The notes below the pieces were generated by a model. It did no database searches, was not told the origin of the DNA, and was given only the letters and a program-made list of their open reading frames with translations. Made by a program: the position numbers and the translations under genes. This document shows positions 1 through 10,956 of a stretch of DNA of 64,000 nucleotides, in pieces; the first letter of the stretch is position 1; every line of letters begins with the position of its first letter. This DNA comes from Rhodeus uyekii (Eukaryota; Chordata; Actinopteri; Cypriniformes; Acheilognathidae): the NCBI GenBank assembly GCA_037043235.1, contig JAWRVZ010000041.1:1105001-1169000 (forward strand), read 5' to 3'.

Positions 1-1440
1 CAGGTCTTAAAATAATATACCCACCTAATATACCCACTGTCAAGTTATGAAAAGAAAACTCCATGACAAAACTGTTGCCAGCGAAAATGGTTGAGCGGCT
101 AGTAACTTTGGAAAACAAGCAAGCAAATTATTTTAATGATACAGTATAACTATGAATGAGTATGTTACTTATATCGAGTATATTATACTACAATTACTTG
201 TTTTACATTTTGGGGTTTTGTGTTGTGAAGAGAAACTTTTTTTGGTTTATCCACTTGGAGAGGAATGGAAATAAATTATGAAGTTCAGAAGCACTGTGCC
301 CTTATGGTTAAAATATCTATTCTATGTAATGTTCTAGTGAACTCATGCAATCCGAGCGAAATCTCATCCAGGCTAGGAAGGCCAAGATCTGTGAATAGAA
401 TACTCAGGCATAAAGTGACTTTCTCCTTTTCTTCATTTTATTATGTTCACAAAGCAACAAGGGAATGGCAACAAGGTCTTGCAGGGTAATAAGGGCAGAC
501 TAATGTGGTGTGGGCCCTTGACCCGCAAACATTGAAATATGTGAAACACATTCAAAATTCAAAATGAAAAAGTATTGCTTTCTAACAATAAAAGCCTCTT
601 GCTCGTCCGTGTCTCATCCAGACAGTGCGGTCAAGTTTGAGTGCAAGTCACGCTCAGACAGTCTGATTATTTATTTAAATTTTTTTTATTAACATATTTT
701 TCCACTGTTTTATTTTGTTTTTCATGCAGTTCTCAGCTGAGAAAATGTCAAGAATATCCTTTCTTGGTTTAGCGCTGTAGTGTACCTTGGGAGCTGCTAC
801 AATACAATATGGAAATGGCAAATACAACAATAATCTGAACTCATATAAATCACTCCCATTCCTTCTCATACAATACTAATAGTTTTTTGGACATTGCCAT
901 GTTGATACCATGGTGTACAAATATGGTAAAGTTTGAAGGCATCTGTGAAAAATGCTGTGGTATTGTCATCTGATACTATCACTGTCACATGGCACTGGGA
1001 AATTAAATGGTTTCATTAGCTTCTCAGTAAATAATTAATGCCTGTCTGTATTTCATAAAAATGCCATATTGTCCAGTATAGTAGCTAAATATGAAGATTA
1101 AAATGTCTGTGTCCATCTGAAACTCGTTTATAGACGTTCTTCCATTATGACTGTATTAAATCTGCTGGAAGAGTTCAAGGACATTGTAGAAACTACCCTT
1201 CAAAATATAAAATATGGTTGTCTCAGTAAAAGCATATTGTCAGCAGACTTACAAATTGGCCCTATGTACATTTCAAGAGTCTCGGGTTGGAGACAAAGAA
1301 GAGGGATCTACAGGGCAACAGAAGTGTTTAATAATGTCAATAATTAATTGATTAATTGTTAATTAATTAATAATGTCAATATATTAATTACAATTAATAA
1401 TGTCATTGAATAACAGCTTAATTTTTACAGATCCATACAC
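1..1440. other. AT-rich noncoding stretch
   Basis: All six frames are short and carry no recognisable motif. I see no element termini or RNA gene here. Confidence 0.6.
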
Positions 1441-1484
1441 TTTTGGGCCTTATAATAAATAAATAAAAATAAATGATAAATAAG

Positions 1485-1543
1485 TTGCTCCAAAATTAAG
1501 GTTGATATCATTTTTAATGATATCAACCTTAATTTTGGAGCAA
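1485..1543. repeat. Perfect 28-bp hairpin (palindrome)
   Basis: Arms at 1485-1512 and 1516-1543 are exact reverse complements separated by three bases. Outside them the pairing continues imperfectly into AT-rich flanks, roughly 1450-1580. It may be a small palindromic MITE or a recombination-prone cruciform. No target duplication was identified. Confidence 0.85.
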
Positions 1544-1585
1544 TTTATTTATTATTTATTTATTTATTAGCATTTATTTATTAGC

Positions 1586-4500
1586 ATTTTATGGTCCTAC
1601 GCCTCCCACACACGATCTATATATATATATATGTATATACATAAACATAAATATTTACAATTTTTGGGGGAAAGTTACTTTGAAATGTTACTCCCTCAAA
1701 AAGTAACAGTTTTACTCAGTTACTTTTTACGTATATTACTTTTGAATTACTTTTTCTCACCTAGAAAAAGGCTTGTTTGTTTGATAATTTTTATTAACAA
1801 AAAAGTGCTATCTTTGGGCAAATGTAAAAACCCTTTCACATTAAAATTTAAATAATATGGTTTAAATAATGTATCATTTTACTAATAACACTTCACCCTT
1901 AATAACAAAAAATCTAGATTTTGCTAATGATTTAGTGTAATCATTGAAGGTCAGCAGCACTTAGTTAATGTTTAATGCACACAATTTGATACAAATTTAA
2001 ATTAAAACTAAATCCATACAATTATCCAATGATGCAAACCCCTGAAAGGTTCTTTGTATAGCCTTTTCTTCCAGTTTTTAACAGGGATAATAGCTGATCT
2101 AAGCTGTGTTGCTTAAGGACAGCTACTTTTAGAGATCGAACCTGCAACCTTTGTGTTTCCCATTTAGCACTTCAACCTCTACTCCACACATTTCAATATT
2201 TTAATGACTGCTCAACTACTGAATTTCAGTAATGGAGCAAAGTCTATAATGAGCATGATTGAATGCATTTTAGAGTGTGGTCATAGCCCTTGTTAAGAGC
2301 GCATAATGGACCTCGTGTTTATCACGTGTTGACCATAAGTTTGTAGACTCAGAGCAGAGTACACATTGACTTCTAAGTGGGTTCACTTTGCTTTGTGTAT
2401 ATTAAAGTGGAGAGTCATGGCCGCTGTCTTTCAAAGTTAAATTACGGGCAGCTAGACATGTACCATTTAAACTCTTCACACACTCTTTGAACGGATCTGA
2501 ATCTGGCTATTTTAAGATTTTCCCTCTACTTTACATTCACTTTGCTTCTTTAAATCTTTCTAAAAGTGGATGACTCCGATGAAAAGAGTTTCACGGCAAT
2601 CGCAAACACTCTAATGCTTTAAGGTTTTTCATCCAATTATTCAATGTGCTCTGCAGCGTTGTGAATCACCATCAAATCACAAGTCGTCAGCTGAATTTTC
2701 CAGTAATACAAACTCAGTCATGGGGACAATATTTATGGATTTCATCCTTTAGGACGATGCAAAGGTGTACGGCTCCAATCCTCCGCTGGAGAGTTATCTG
2801 TTCTGATTGTGTGTGTGAATACGTGCTATGCCACATCGGCCCTGACTAATACAAACCCATATCAGGGGACTTTTTGAAATACTCAGTTACTTTGAAATCC
2901 CCGCATTGAAATGATTTCATGCAGTGTTGGCGTAGATATGGCAATGGAGCATGAAATTGAGTCACTCAATGTTAAAAAGAGAGAGAGAGAGTGAATAAGA
3001 AAAAGCGAAGAATGAGGAGGAAAAACAACTCTTTTTTTTTTCAACCTCAAGATGTTGTACCGGCTTTGCTCGCCCAACGGTAAAATACACTGATGCTCAA
3101 TTTCCTCCTTGTTTTACCTTTCCATGTCTTATTTTGTCACTTACCATTGAACACACAGCATCAGTGCTGTCTTTTCTGCGTGGTCGCCCTCTTGTGAGTG
3201 AAGGATCATATTCTAGTAAAGCTTAAATTGTTCCCCTCTCAGGCGTTATTTTACCTTCTCTAAAGTACATAAATTAATAAGAATCCCTCTGTTATAAGCT
3301 TAGGTAGCATTTCTCACAGCAGATGGGTACTTTAATAATTCATGTCGTTTTAGTAATGTGATGTTCTTGCCGTGCTACTCAAGCTGACAACAGACCTTTA
3401 AAAAGACTGAGAGACTGAGTCGTTTTTACTGTCTAATTCTACCCAAAAAATCTGTTATAATTTGTCTAAAACCATGTCATTCCATACAACTAGTGTTTTA
3501 TATTGTGTTGCACTTTTGTGTGCATATTTAGTCATGAGGCTTTATTAATAAATAAAGTTGAAAATCTTTTAAGTTATTTCCAATTGTAGTCAAATTTCAC
3601 AATATTGCTGTTTCTTGTCATTTTAATCAAATAAATGCAACCTTGGTGAGCATGAGAGACTCTAAAACCATTCCAATATTGAATTCAAAACATCTCATTC
3701 GAAGATTTTTCACTGCCAACTTAATAGTACCTTGAAGGCCGACACCTGCTGTGGTGGTTGTGGGATGTGTGAAGCTGGGATTCAGGCATGCACACATTTG
3801 TCATGTTTAGGATTGTAGATGAATAGCAATTAGCCTTTTGGGACGGGGTCGCTAGAATCAAATAAGTAGTGTGCAACACATCAAACAAGAGACATAGTTG
3901 TTTCTCACAAGCTAATTTACGTGATATAAATTACAGACCATGAGATCGCATTTTCTGAACTCTGCAGTATTTCACTGTATAAATCTCATTATCATATAGA
4001 GCAACTTCAACACAAAATCGCTACTGATCGGCCATAAATACAAACTCCAGTTGTTTACAGATGGAGGAAGTCCTTACCCTTATGTATTAAACATGAAATA
4101 AGTAAACTTTTTCAGCGCATAAATTATCCTTTCCTGAAAGCGCAGCATAGTGTGGCCAGATATATTGTTTGGGAATAAGGTATTGAGAAGATCAGACTAA
4201 ATGAGATATACTCTTTCTGAGGGCAAAGCAAAACAAACCTCACAGTGGAACAACACACATACAGTCGAGCGTCTTTAAAGGCCATAGAATGCAAATGTGA
4301 CAGAGGTAGACCTTGTGAAGAGCATGTATTCAAGACACTCCGTGGTTCTGTCTGCTCTGTCCTACGTTGCAAACAAAGCAAATGTGTCTACCAGACATAT
4401 TTAGATTAATAAAATGTCCTTTTGCCACCGTCTCTTTGTCCCGATTTGTATTTCTGTATTTTCTTCTTTCTCTCTCTTTGTATAAAGTGCATTTTCATTC

Positions 4501-5168
4501 TCCCTCCCTCTCTGTAGCTCTCTCTTTTTTTTATTTTAGATAAATCAAATTTCAGTGTATTTGGAATAACTCTGCAGGAAGGAAAGTGTTTTTGTACCCT
4601 GTTCATTATTGGGTGATCAACTATGACCACATTTGTCCTTGCAGACTTTATGAAAATAAACTTTCTACTTTTTTTTTCTTTCCAAAGTTGAATTTTCAGG
4701 ATCATTACTTGAGTCTTCAGTGTCATATGATCCTTCAGAAATCATTCTAATATTTTCTGCTCAATTATTATAATTTCACAAGAATACTTTTTCTTACTGT
4801 ATTTTGATTAAAGGTAAGATATTTCTGAGATAAACTTGATATTTGAAATCACCAAAACAAACATGCCCTGGCCCAAAAAGAATCACACCTCTTAATAGCC
4901 CTGACACTAAATTCACAGCACCTCCCCCTTAATGATTGTACACACCCCTTACTGCTGATTAGAGGTCTGCCACCTCACCCAGGTGAGTGTTTCATGAATA
5001 TCTTTGGATTGGGTTTAGGTTTGTAACTAAACACTCTGAGTGTGATAATGCAAAAAAAGTTATTGGAGGAAAACTTATACAAATGCAGAGAAAGCTGTAC
5101 TGCAACAAATTCTATATCGAGAAAAAAAAAAAAGGGAAACTCAAATAACTATACTGCCGTCTCTGTGT
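1586..5168. other. Noncoding stretch with simple repeats
   Basis: No gene or element recognised. It contains an (AT)n tract at about 1614-1640, a short (GA)n run near 2980-2991 and scattered A/T homopolymers. All frames are short and without motifs. Confidence 0.55.
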
Positions 5169-5440
5169 GTCTCTCAGAAATCAGAAGAGTTGCCTACTAT
5201 CAACAAAATATTACATCATAAACATTTTCTATTTTATAGGTAAATTTAAATGTTTAAAACATTGCTCAAATTAGTATTTATTTGAACATCAAATTGTTTT
5301 TCTTGCGTCTCTCAGAAATCAGATTTGTCAGAAGTATACTGTTGACTAAATCGCTACATCATACACATTCTATTTCACAGGGTATGTGTATTTAACTGTG
5401 TAAACATTGTACAGTATAATAAAAGAATTAGCACAAATTA
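5169..5440. repeat. Diverged tandem duplication, about 138-bp unit
   Basis: The 16-base string gtctctcagaaatcag occurs at 5169-5184 and 5307-5322. In both copies it is followed by related text: tacatcataaac or tacatcatacac, then a TTCTATTT-type stretch. This indicates an old two-unit tandem duplication. No function is visible. Confidence 0.6.
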
Positions 5441-5523
5441 GGTTACCGGTATTGAAGAATAGTACAACAGTACTGGTCAGGTTTCGGGTCGAGCCGGGAC
5501 AAACGATTTTGGGTTCTGTAACT

Positions 5524-5600
5524 CAGTGGTCCCCAAACTTTTTTGTGCCACAGACCGGTAAACGTGTGATAATTTTGCCGCGGACCGGTGGCCGCTCGAC
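5524..5600. mobile_element. hAT (Tip100/Zaphod-like) terminus
   Basis: The segment begins cagtggtccccaaac and contains the characteristic pair of 'accggt' blocks (near 5574 and 5584) seen at ends of vertebrate Tip100-type hAT elements. Only one end was found, so this is a fragment. It runs into a G-rich homopolymer near 5607 and then into unrelated LTR-like sequence. The family call comes from recalled end similarity. Confidence 0.55.
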
Positions 5601-5628
5601 CTTGGGGGGGGGGAGGGGGTGCACTGTC

Positions 5629-6062
5629 TGCCGTGTCAGTCGTGTACTTCCTGTCAGTTGTCATTTATGTAGTTTCTGTTCCCTTACATGTTCCCCCATG
5701 TGTTCCTTATCTGTTGCGTCATCAGTCAGCTCACTTGTCTTGTCAGCTGTGTCCAATCCCCTCATTTCCTCTTTTATTTAGCCCTCTTTTGTTCCTTTGT
5801 CTTTGTCAGTTGCTGACTGTAACAGAGAATCAGCCGAAGAAGGATCCATCTGCAGTTTTATTTCAGCAATTAGGCAGAGTACAAACAGGGATACAGCAGA
5901 ATCACCAACAGGGACAGGCAATGGTCGAGGCAGGCAGCAAACAGGCAAAGAATCAGCAAACAGTCCAGGATCAAAACCACAAGAATACTTCCAGGGAAAC
6001 CCACTCAGAAATGACCACCTCAGCAAATCAAGACCTTGCAAAGGTGTGTGTGATGAGCTAAT
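5629..6062 (+). mobile_element. LTR-retrotransposon relic (LTR-like edge plus gag-like start)
   Basis: A T/C-rich segment ends in tgactgtaaca near 5825, typical of an LTR 3' edge. It is followed by sequence that reads in one frame (about 5820-6060) as a glutamine-rich, polar peptide resembling the beginning of Ty3/gypsy-type gag polyproteins. The peptide is short, starts without a clear initiator, and ends before any conserved gag or zinc-knuckle motif. I treat it as a truncated relic. Alternative: unrelated noncoding DNA with a chance open frame. Confidence 0.35.
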
Positions 6063-6208
6063 ATAGTGGTGTGTGTTATGCACTGCAGGTGGGCATGCAA
6101 TCAGTTCCAGTTCTGGGTGTAGGTGGGAATTGTAGTTTGAATGGAAGGTCACTATTCTGGTGAGAGCTCCCTCTGGTGATCCGGAGAAAGAGGAAATGGA
6201 GCATCACC

Positions 6209-6398
6209 TGTAACACTGACATTGTTGTCAATGTTGTTTTCCCTAGTGTGTGGAGTATCCTAGCATTTTTGCACTTGTGCCATTTTTGTTTCGATTTTAA
6301 AGTCTTTTGTTTGTTTGCCTTTTGAATAAAGAAAGTTTCTGTTTGAAACTTGTGCTCTCCATTGTTTATCTCCGTATCGCACATGTTCCAGTGTAACA
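6209..6398 (+). mobile_element. Short LTR-like segment (TG...CA) with polyadenylation signal
   Basis: The segment runs from tgtaacactg to agtgtaaca, so both edges carry the TGT/ACA inverted ends of an LTR. A polyadenylation hexamer AATAAA lies at 6325-6330. A purine-rich tract (about 6183-6200) precedes it, as a polypurine tract precedes a 3' LTR. No matching second LTR was found, and the LTR-like edge at 5629-5825 is not its partner. Likely a 3' LTR left on a truncated element. Confidence 0.45.
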
Positions 6399-7583
6399 GG
6401 TACGGCCCGGGTTCGGGGTTCGGGCTTCGGTTTAAAGCCAGTGCAGACCTCTACTGCTGTTTGGTTACAAGTGTGTTTTGGTGCTTGCTCCAAACCACTT
6501 TCAACAGGCTTTTTTCAGAAATCACTTACTGTACCTTTAAATAAATGCAGTGAGCATAAGAGACTTCTGATTTATTCCAAAAAATGTTTTTTTAAAGTAC
6601 TGACCCTAAACGGCTGTGAGCATTTCTTTTAGAATTAAAACTGAAAATATAAATTTCACAAAACAATAAATCTAATTATTTTTAAACAAAACTAAATTAA
6701 ACGATATATGATATATATATATATATATATATCCATGTGTTTCCAAGACCATTTAAATGTGAACTTCATGCAACAAAGAAAAAAGATGTAACCCCTGGGA
6801 CATAAAGTGTCCAAAGTTACACCCTATTATCCTTCCTGGCCAGTGTTATGGGTGAAGGGGAAGCAGTTGTAAAGGAGTAGAGAGGAGATAGAACATGACA
6901 TGTTGAGTGTGTTGAACATATTGGATCATCATGTGGTCTCTAAATACACACTTACAGGTGCTGGTGGAGGTCAGGAGGGAATAGCTGGAGATTTACCAGT
7001 CAAGCAACATCAGAGATAGAGGGGGAAAAGGGATGTGTGTGAAACAGGGACAGTGTTTCAGGTTTAAACCCACTTTTAAATCCGGCTTCTACTTTGACAG
7101 TGTTTTTTGCAGTAAATGTTATCTTAGCTTCTTTTGTCCAGCAGAAATAATGGTTCCCCTTCTTCAGACTATGTCATTTATGAAAAATTCATAAGTGAAA
7201 ATGTTGAAATGTCAAATGACAATATTTGACATTTCTCTTTCAGTCATAGAGACCAAACATGGGATTTTGTGTCAAAATGCACATAATGGGCATATGACAG
7301 TGTTCACAGACTATTTATGTTTATACTTGCGTGATCATACAGAAATGTGAGCCATACATAAAGTGGAGCTTATATTGCCCCAAAGTCCAGATTTTTTATT
7401 AGATTTTTTTTTTTTTTTTTACATTTACACTTAGATTAAGCCAGGATTAGGCAATTAGTTCAATTAGAACATTTAAGTAAGTGTGCCTTAGAAAAAAGCG
7501 TTACTTGTCTTTTCCGAGACAAAACAATGGCAAAACAATAATAACAATGTAATTTAAGATGCATCAATGCAAGTTGCTTTCAG
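6399..7583. other. Noncoding stretch with (AT)n and a short palindrome
   Basis: It contains an (AT)n tract at 6711-6732 and a 12-bp-arm inverted repeat (7206-7217 with 7224-7235). Nothing else is recognised. Confidence 0.55.
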
Positions 7584-8022
7584 TTAAAACAGCTCGAACG
7601 TGCATTTTAGTTTCTTTCGGGAATTCATGGTTCCATTAATCACAGCAAGTCTTCCAGATCCTGAAGCAACAAAACATCCCCAGACTATCACACTACCACC
7701 ACCATATTTTACTGTTGGTATGATTCTCTTTTTCTGAAATATAGCGTTACTTTTATGCCATATGTAATGGGACACACACCTTCTAAGTTAAACTTTTGTC
7801 TCGTCTGTCCACAGACCATTTTCCCAGAAGTCTTGGGGATCATCAAGATGTTTTCTGGCAAAAATGAGACAAGCTTAATTTTCTTTTTGGTCAGCAGTGG
7901 TTTTTATCTTGGAACTCTGCTATGCAGACCCCTTTTGCCCAGTCTCTTTTTTATGGTGGAGTCATGAACACTGACCTTAACTGAGGGAAGTGAGGCCTGC
8001 AGAGTTTTTTGGATGTTGTTGC
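7584..8022 (-). pseudogene. Tc1-like transposase relic
   Basis: Read on the minus strand, this stretch encodes broken pieces of a Tc1/mariner-superfamily DD34E transposase. The longest piece, about 63 residues at 7584-7775, contains the signature block VKYGGGSVIVWGCF followed by an ASGSG-like stretch and INGTMN. Further right, pieces corresponding to the upstream catalytic region (a WTDET-like equivalent around 7805) and a VHDSTIKKRL-like segment appear in shifted frames. The protein is therefore interrupted by frameshifts and stops, and the N-terminal helix-turn-helix part is missing. It is cut at about 8022 by retrotransposon sequence. Terminal inverted repeats were not found. Confidence 0.8.
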
Positions 8023-8239
8023 GGATAATGACTCTCACTGTGATAATGACTCTCACCTCAACACCATGACCCTCCGGACCCTCGAGGGAACGAGTTTTTC
8101 GCTGAGGGATAACATCGACATGATCCTGTGGCTGAACGGATCAGATTACACGGTCGAGGAAGCCACCATCTCATCTCTCCTGAGCGCCGGACGTAAACAC
8201 GGTAAGCGGAAGATGGCCTCTGTCATTGTACTGCCTGCC

Positions 8240-8428
8240 CGAGCGGCCGAGAATGCTCCGTTTCCCTGAGCGGCCGAGAATGCTCCGTTTCCCCGAGCGG
8301 CCGAGAATGCTCCGTTTCCCCGAGCGGCCGAGAATGCTCCGTTTCCCCGAGCGGCCGAGAATGCTCCGTTTCCCCGAGCGGCCGAGAATGCTCCGTTTCC
8401 CCGAGCGGCCGAGAATGCTCCGTTTCCC
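8240..8428 (+). repeat. 27-bp tandem repeat, 7 units
   Basis: Seven head-to-tail copies of a 27-bp unit (core gagcggccgagaatgctccg) start at 8240, 8267, 8294, 8321, 8348, 8375 and 8402. They are near identical; unit 2 begins TGA instead of CGA. Because 27 is a multiple of three, the repeat is in frame with the gag-like reading frame. It also keeps several other frames open on both strands, which creates long but spurious ORFs. Confidence 0.95.
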
Positions 8429-8640
8429 CGAGCGGCCGAACCCCATGAACTGTGTTGTCCCCGAGCGGCCGGTGAGCCAAATGAACTGTGTTGTCCCCGA
8501 GCGGCCGATGAACTGTGTTGTCCCCGAGTGGCCGACCCCCATGAACTGTGTTGTCCCCGAGCGGCCGACCCCCTTGAACTGTGTTGTCCCCGAGCGGCCG
8601 AACCCCGTGAACTGTTTCCCCGAGTGGCCGTAGCCCAGGA
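8429..8640 (+). repeat. Variant tandem units related to the 27-bp repeat
   Basis: Units of roughly 30-36 bp share the cccgagcggccg head of the 27-bp repeat but carry a different second half (gaactgtgttgt). About six units are visible. They stay in the same codon frame, which suggests the array grew by in-frame unit exchange within a coding sequence. Confidence 0.8.
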
Positions 8641-8860
8641 ACTGCTTCCCTGAACGTCCGAGCCAGACCTGCCATGGCCCGACCCGCCGGAGCAGCCGTG
8701 GCCCGACCCGCCTCCGGAATCCCGGGACCACCCTGAACCGCCTCCAGACAGGAGCCGCCGCTGGAGTTCCAGGACCTCTCGGAGTCGCCGCTGGAGTTCC
8801 AGGACCTCCCGGAGCCTCCTCCAGCGCACCTCGCCCTGCCTATCCTTCAGGAGCTCCTCC

Positions 8861-9143
8861 CTAAATATTTTTTTTTTTGGGGGGGGGGCTATAACACCAG
8901 CCTGAGGGTGGGTGGGACAAAGAAGGCGGAGCCTCCGGGGAAGGACTGGCCTCTAATTCCCCCGGCACCACCGTTGGCACCTCACGGTACCTGGCCCCTG
9001 GTTCCCCCAGCTCCACCTTGGACTCGTCCCCTGTCTTGGCTCCTGTTTCCCCTGCCACCTCCCTGGTTCCCCATGGCCCACCCCCCCACCCTTCTCTGAA
9101 CTGTCATCGGCGCGAGGTCGCGCCTTCCGGAGGGAAGGAGTAA
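8861..9143 (+). mobile_element. 3' internal end of LTR element with polypurine tract
   Basis: This proline-coding, C-rich stretch follows the gag-like tail and ends in a purine tract, ggagggaaggag, at about 9129-9140. The tract lies immediately before the LTR at 9144, the expected position of the plus-strand primer. A homopolymer of T then G near 8869-8888 interrupts the frame. Confidence 0.6.
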
Positions 9144-9488
9144 TGTCACGTTTATGTTAGTTTCACCTTAATCTGGACTCTTAGTTTACCTTGTCTGTGT
9201 CACATGTTCCCCGTTCCTGATCTCACTGTCACCCAGTTCCCATCAGCACTTATCAGTCACAGGTGTTTTGTGTTTCTGTTAATCATAGTCAGTATTTTAG
9301 TTCTCCGTGTGCACTCCCCTGTTGTCGGTTATTTGGGTTTCATGGTGTCATGAGTGTGGACGCCATTTGTGTTTACGTTTGCACCCTCGCGTGCTTTTTG
9401 TTTTCATTTGTTAATAAAGTACTTTCTGTTTGATACTCCGAGTTCTCCGCGCTTCTCCGCATCGCACTGCAGCTACATACACGTAACA
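9144..9488 (+). mobile_element. LTR (345 bp), 3' LTR of truncated retrotransposon
   Basis: It starts tgtcacgttt and ends cacgtaaca, with TGT...ACA inverted ends. It is preceded by a polypurine tract and contains AATAAA at 9413-9418 in its distal part, as expected for an LTR with a poly(A) signal. No second copy exists in the window, so the 5' LTR is lost. Superfamily is probably Ty3/gypsy, inferred from the gag-like remnant upstream. Confidence 0.75.
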
Positions 9489-9931
9489 GGTAGTACAGTA
9501 ATAAGGCCTGGGTGCGGCTGGAGAAATGTAACTTTACATTTGTGGTAAACTACAGTTATGTTTTAACCGGTGGTGCAAACACTTTTTAACACAGGGCCAT
9601 TTTGTGTTTAAATGAGTTATCTTTGACAGATATTTATATTTGTTTGATGATCTGAAAAATCAGAAAGGGGCAACTTATTCACAATTGCAATTAAATAAAT
9701 GTAACATTAAATGTTTTAATGTATTTTCATATTTTAATAATTTCACAATCTTTAAATTAGTATAGAAACAAAGCCAATACCCCATATTTTGAATATTTGT
9801 TTAACGGCATCATTTTATAAAAGACGACAAGTACCACCGATATCAATACTGCCACTGATGTCTCTTTGAAATTGTTTTTGTTTTTCCTCAATTGTATCTA
9901 TTGATTGTAGGCATTCAGTATTATAGTATAA
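9489..9931. other. Noncoding stretch
   Basis: AT-rich; no element end or coding motif recognised. Confidence 0.5.
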
Positions 9932-10096
9932 TTACATTTACATTTATGCATTTGGCATACACTTTTATCCAAAGCGACTTACAGTTCATTCAAGGAACAC
10001 ATTGACATAATAATCAGTTCTAGCTTTCTCTGGGAATTGAGCTCATGACCTTGGCGTTGCAAGCACCACACTCTACCGTTTGAGCTACAGGAAAGC
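9932..10096 (-). mobile_element. tRNA-derived SINE
   Basis: On the minus strand it begins with a tRNA-like head. A box tagctcaaacgg corresponds to 10076-10087, and a decayed B box to about 10033-10043. It ends in the widespread fish SINE tail reading aagtcgctttggataaaag and then an ATTTAC-rich end near 9932. The tRNA-like part resembles an alanine-type anticodon region, but the B box has several mismatches, so pol III activity is doubtful. Confidence 0.75.
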
Positions 10097-10246
10097 ACTG
10101 TTTATAATAATTGAAAATAAAAAATAAATTAAAAAATAGGCTTTAAATAATAAAAAAACTTTTAATGAAAGTACATTTAAAACAACGCATTATTATAAAT
10201 GTCACTTTTAGCTGTGCCCTTCAATATAACAGTGCTCTTTTGTTCT

Positions 10247-10296
10247 ATTCGCCCCATCAGACGAGTCAGATTTTTGTTCTTTGATTACCATTAATG
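10247..10296. repeat. 50-bp target-site duplication (LINE 3' side)
   Basis: This 50-bp string is repeated exactly at 13905-13954. The two copies bracket the LINE on both sides. That fits a target-site duplication made by target-primed insertion, although 50 bp is long for one. Confidence 0.9.
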
Positions 10297-10956
10297 TCAA
10301 GTCACCTTTATTTATATAGCGCTTTTTACAATGTAGATTGTTTCAAAGCAGCTTTACAGGAAAAACAATATAAACAAAGTTTGTTTGGCTGAACAGAAGC
10401 CCCAAAAGAGCAGGCGAATCAATACAATTGATGAATTTTAAGTGTTAAGTTTCCCCAACTGAGCAAGCCATAGGCGACAGCGGCAAGGAAAAAAACTCCG
10501 GCAGGTGACGTAACGAATGAAGAATAGAATGGAGAAAAACCTTGGGAGAAACCAGGCTCAGTCGGGGGACCAGTTCTCCTCTGGCCAAAGCCAAACAGTA
10601 CATGATTATTATATTGACAACAATTCAAGTCCAATATGAAGTCCAATTTGGTCCGGTTGGAGATGGGTTCATGATCGTCACAGGGGAGGGTCTAGTAGAG
10701 TCACGGTCTCCGCAGACACTTCAGGGTAGTGCTGTGCTCGTGTCCAGGTCCTTCATCTGATCTGGATACGGCCCGGATCCGGCTGACCACGGTAACCTCG
10801 GAATAAACAGAGAACAATATCAGCGTAGATGCCATTCTTCTTCTGATGTATCGAGTACATCAGGTGTTATGGGAATGTTCTCGGTTCCGGCTTATCTAAA
10901 TTATGCAGCCTAACAATCATTTTACATGATTTGGATTAAAATGTATGTATAATGTG
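10297..10956 (-). other. 3' UTR of the LINE
   Basis: Noncoding 3' portion of the minus-strand LINE. Its last about 70 bp (10297-10370) hold the conserved fish L2-type tail, a block reading gctgctttgaaacaatct on the minus strand and then the terminal ataaaggtgacttga. The same block occurs on the plus strand at 45081-45375, which marks a second, truncated copy. Confidence 0.85.

Larger units (their letters stand above)
8009..8860 (+). pseudogene. gag-like protein of an LTR element, proline-rich tail, two TGA stops
   Basis: From about 8018 one frame reads through a leucine- and acid-rich segment containing SLRDNIDMILWLNGSDYTVEE. In layout this resembles the end of the capsid part of fish Ty3/gypsy gag proteins. 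It then enters a repetitive arginine/alanine/proline tail. The frame stays open to about 8860 except for TGA at 8267-8269 and 8651-8653. Both stops sit where neighbouring repeat units carry CGA, so each looks like a CpG-to-TpG change. The 5' half of gag and all of pol are absent. A polypurine tract and LTR follow, so this is the remnant of an internally deleted, 5'-truncated element joined to a Tc1 relic. The gag assignment is by resemblance only; no zinc knuckle is visible. Confidence 0.5.

Noticed and set aside
5407..6152. Several overlapping ORFs of 89-157 residues as host genes
   Set aside because: They cross an hAT end, a poly-G run and LTR-like text, on both strands, with no shared protein motif.
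5629..6398. A complete small LTR element with 5' and 3' LTRs
   Set aside because: The LTR-like edges at 5629-5825 and 6209-6398 do not resemble each other, so they are not a pair.
8240..8640. CRISPR-like array
   Set aside because: Units are contiguous without unique spacers, and the sequence is eukaryotic; it is a coding tandem repeat.
8146..8829. 227-residue minus-strand protein, glycine/serine-rich
   Set aside because: It exists because a 27-bp repeat keeps all frames of one phase open. Composition and neighbouring frames show it is the shadow of the plus-strand gag-like array.
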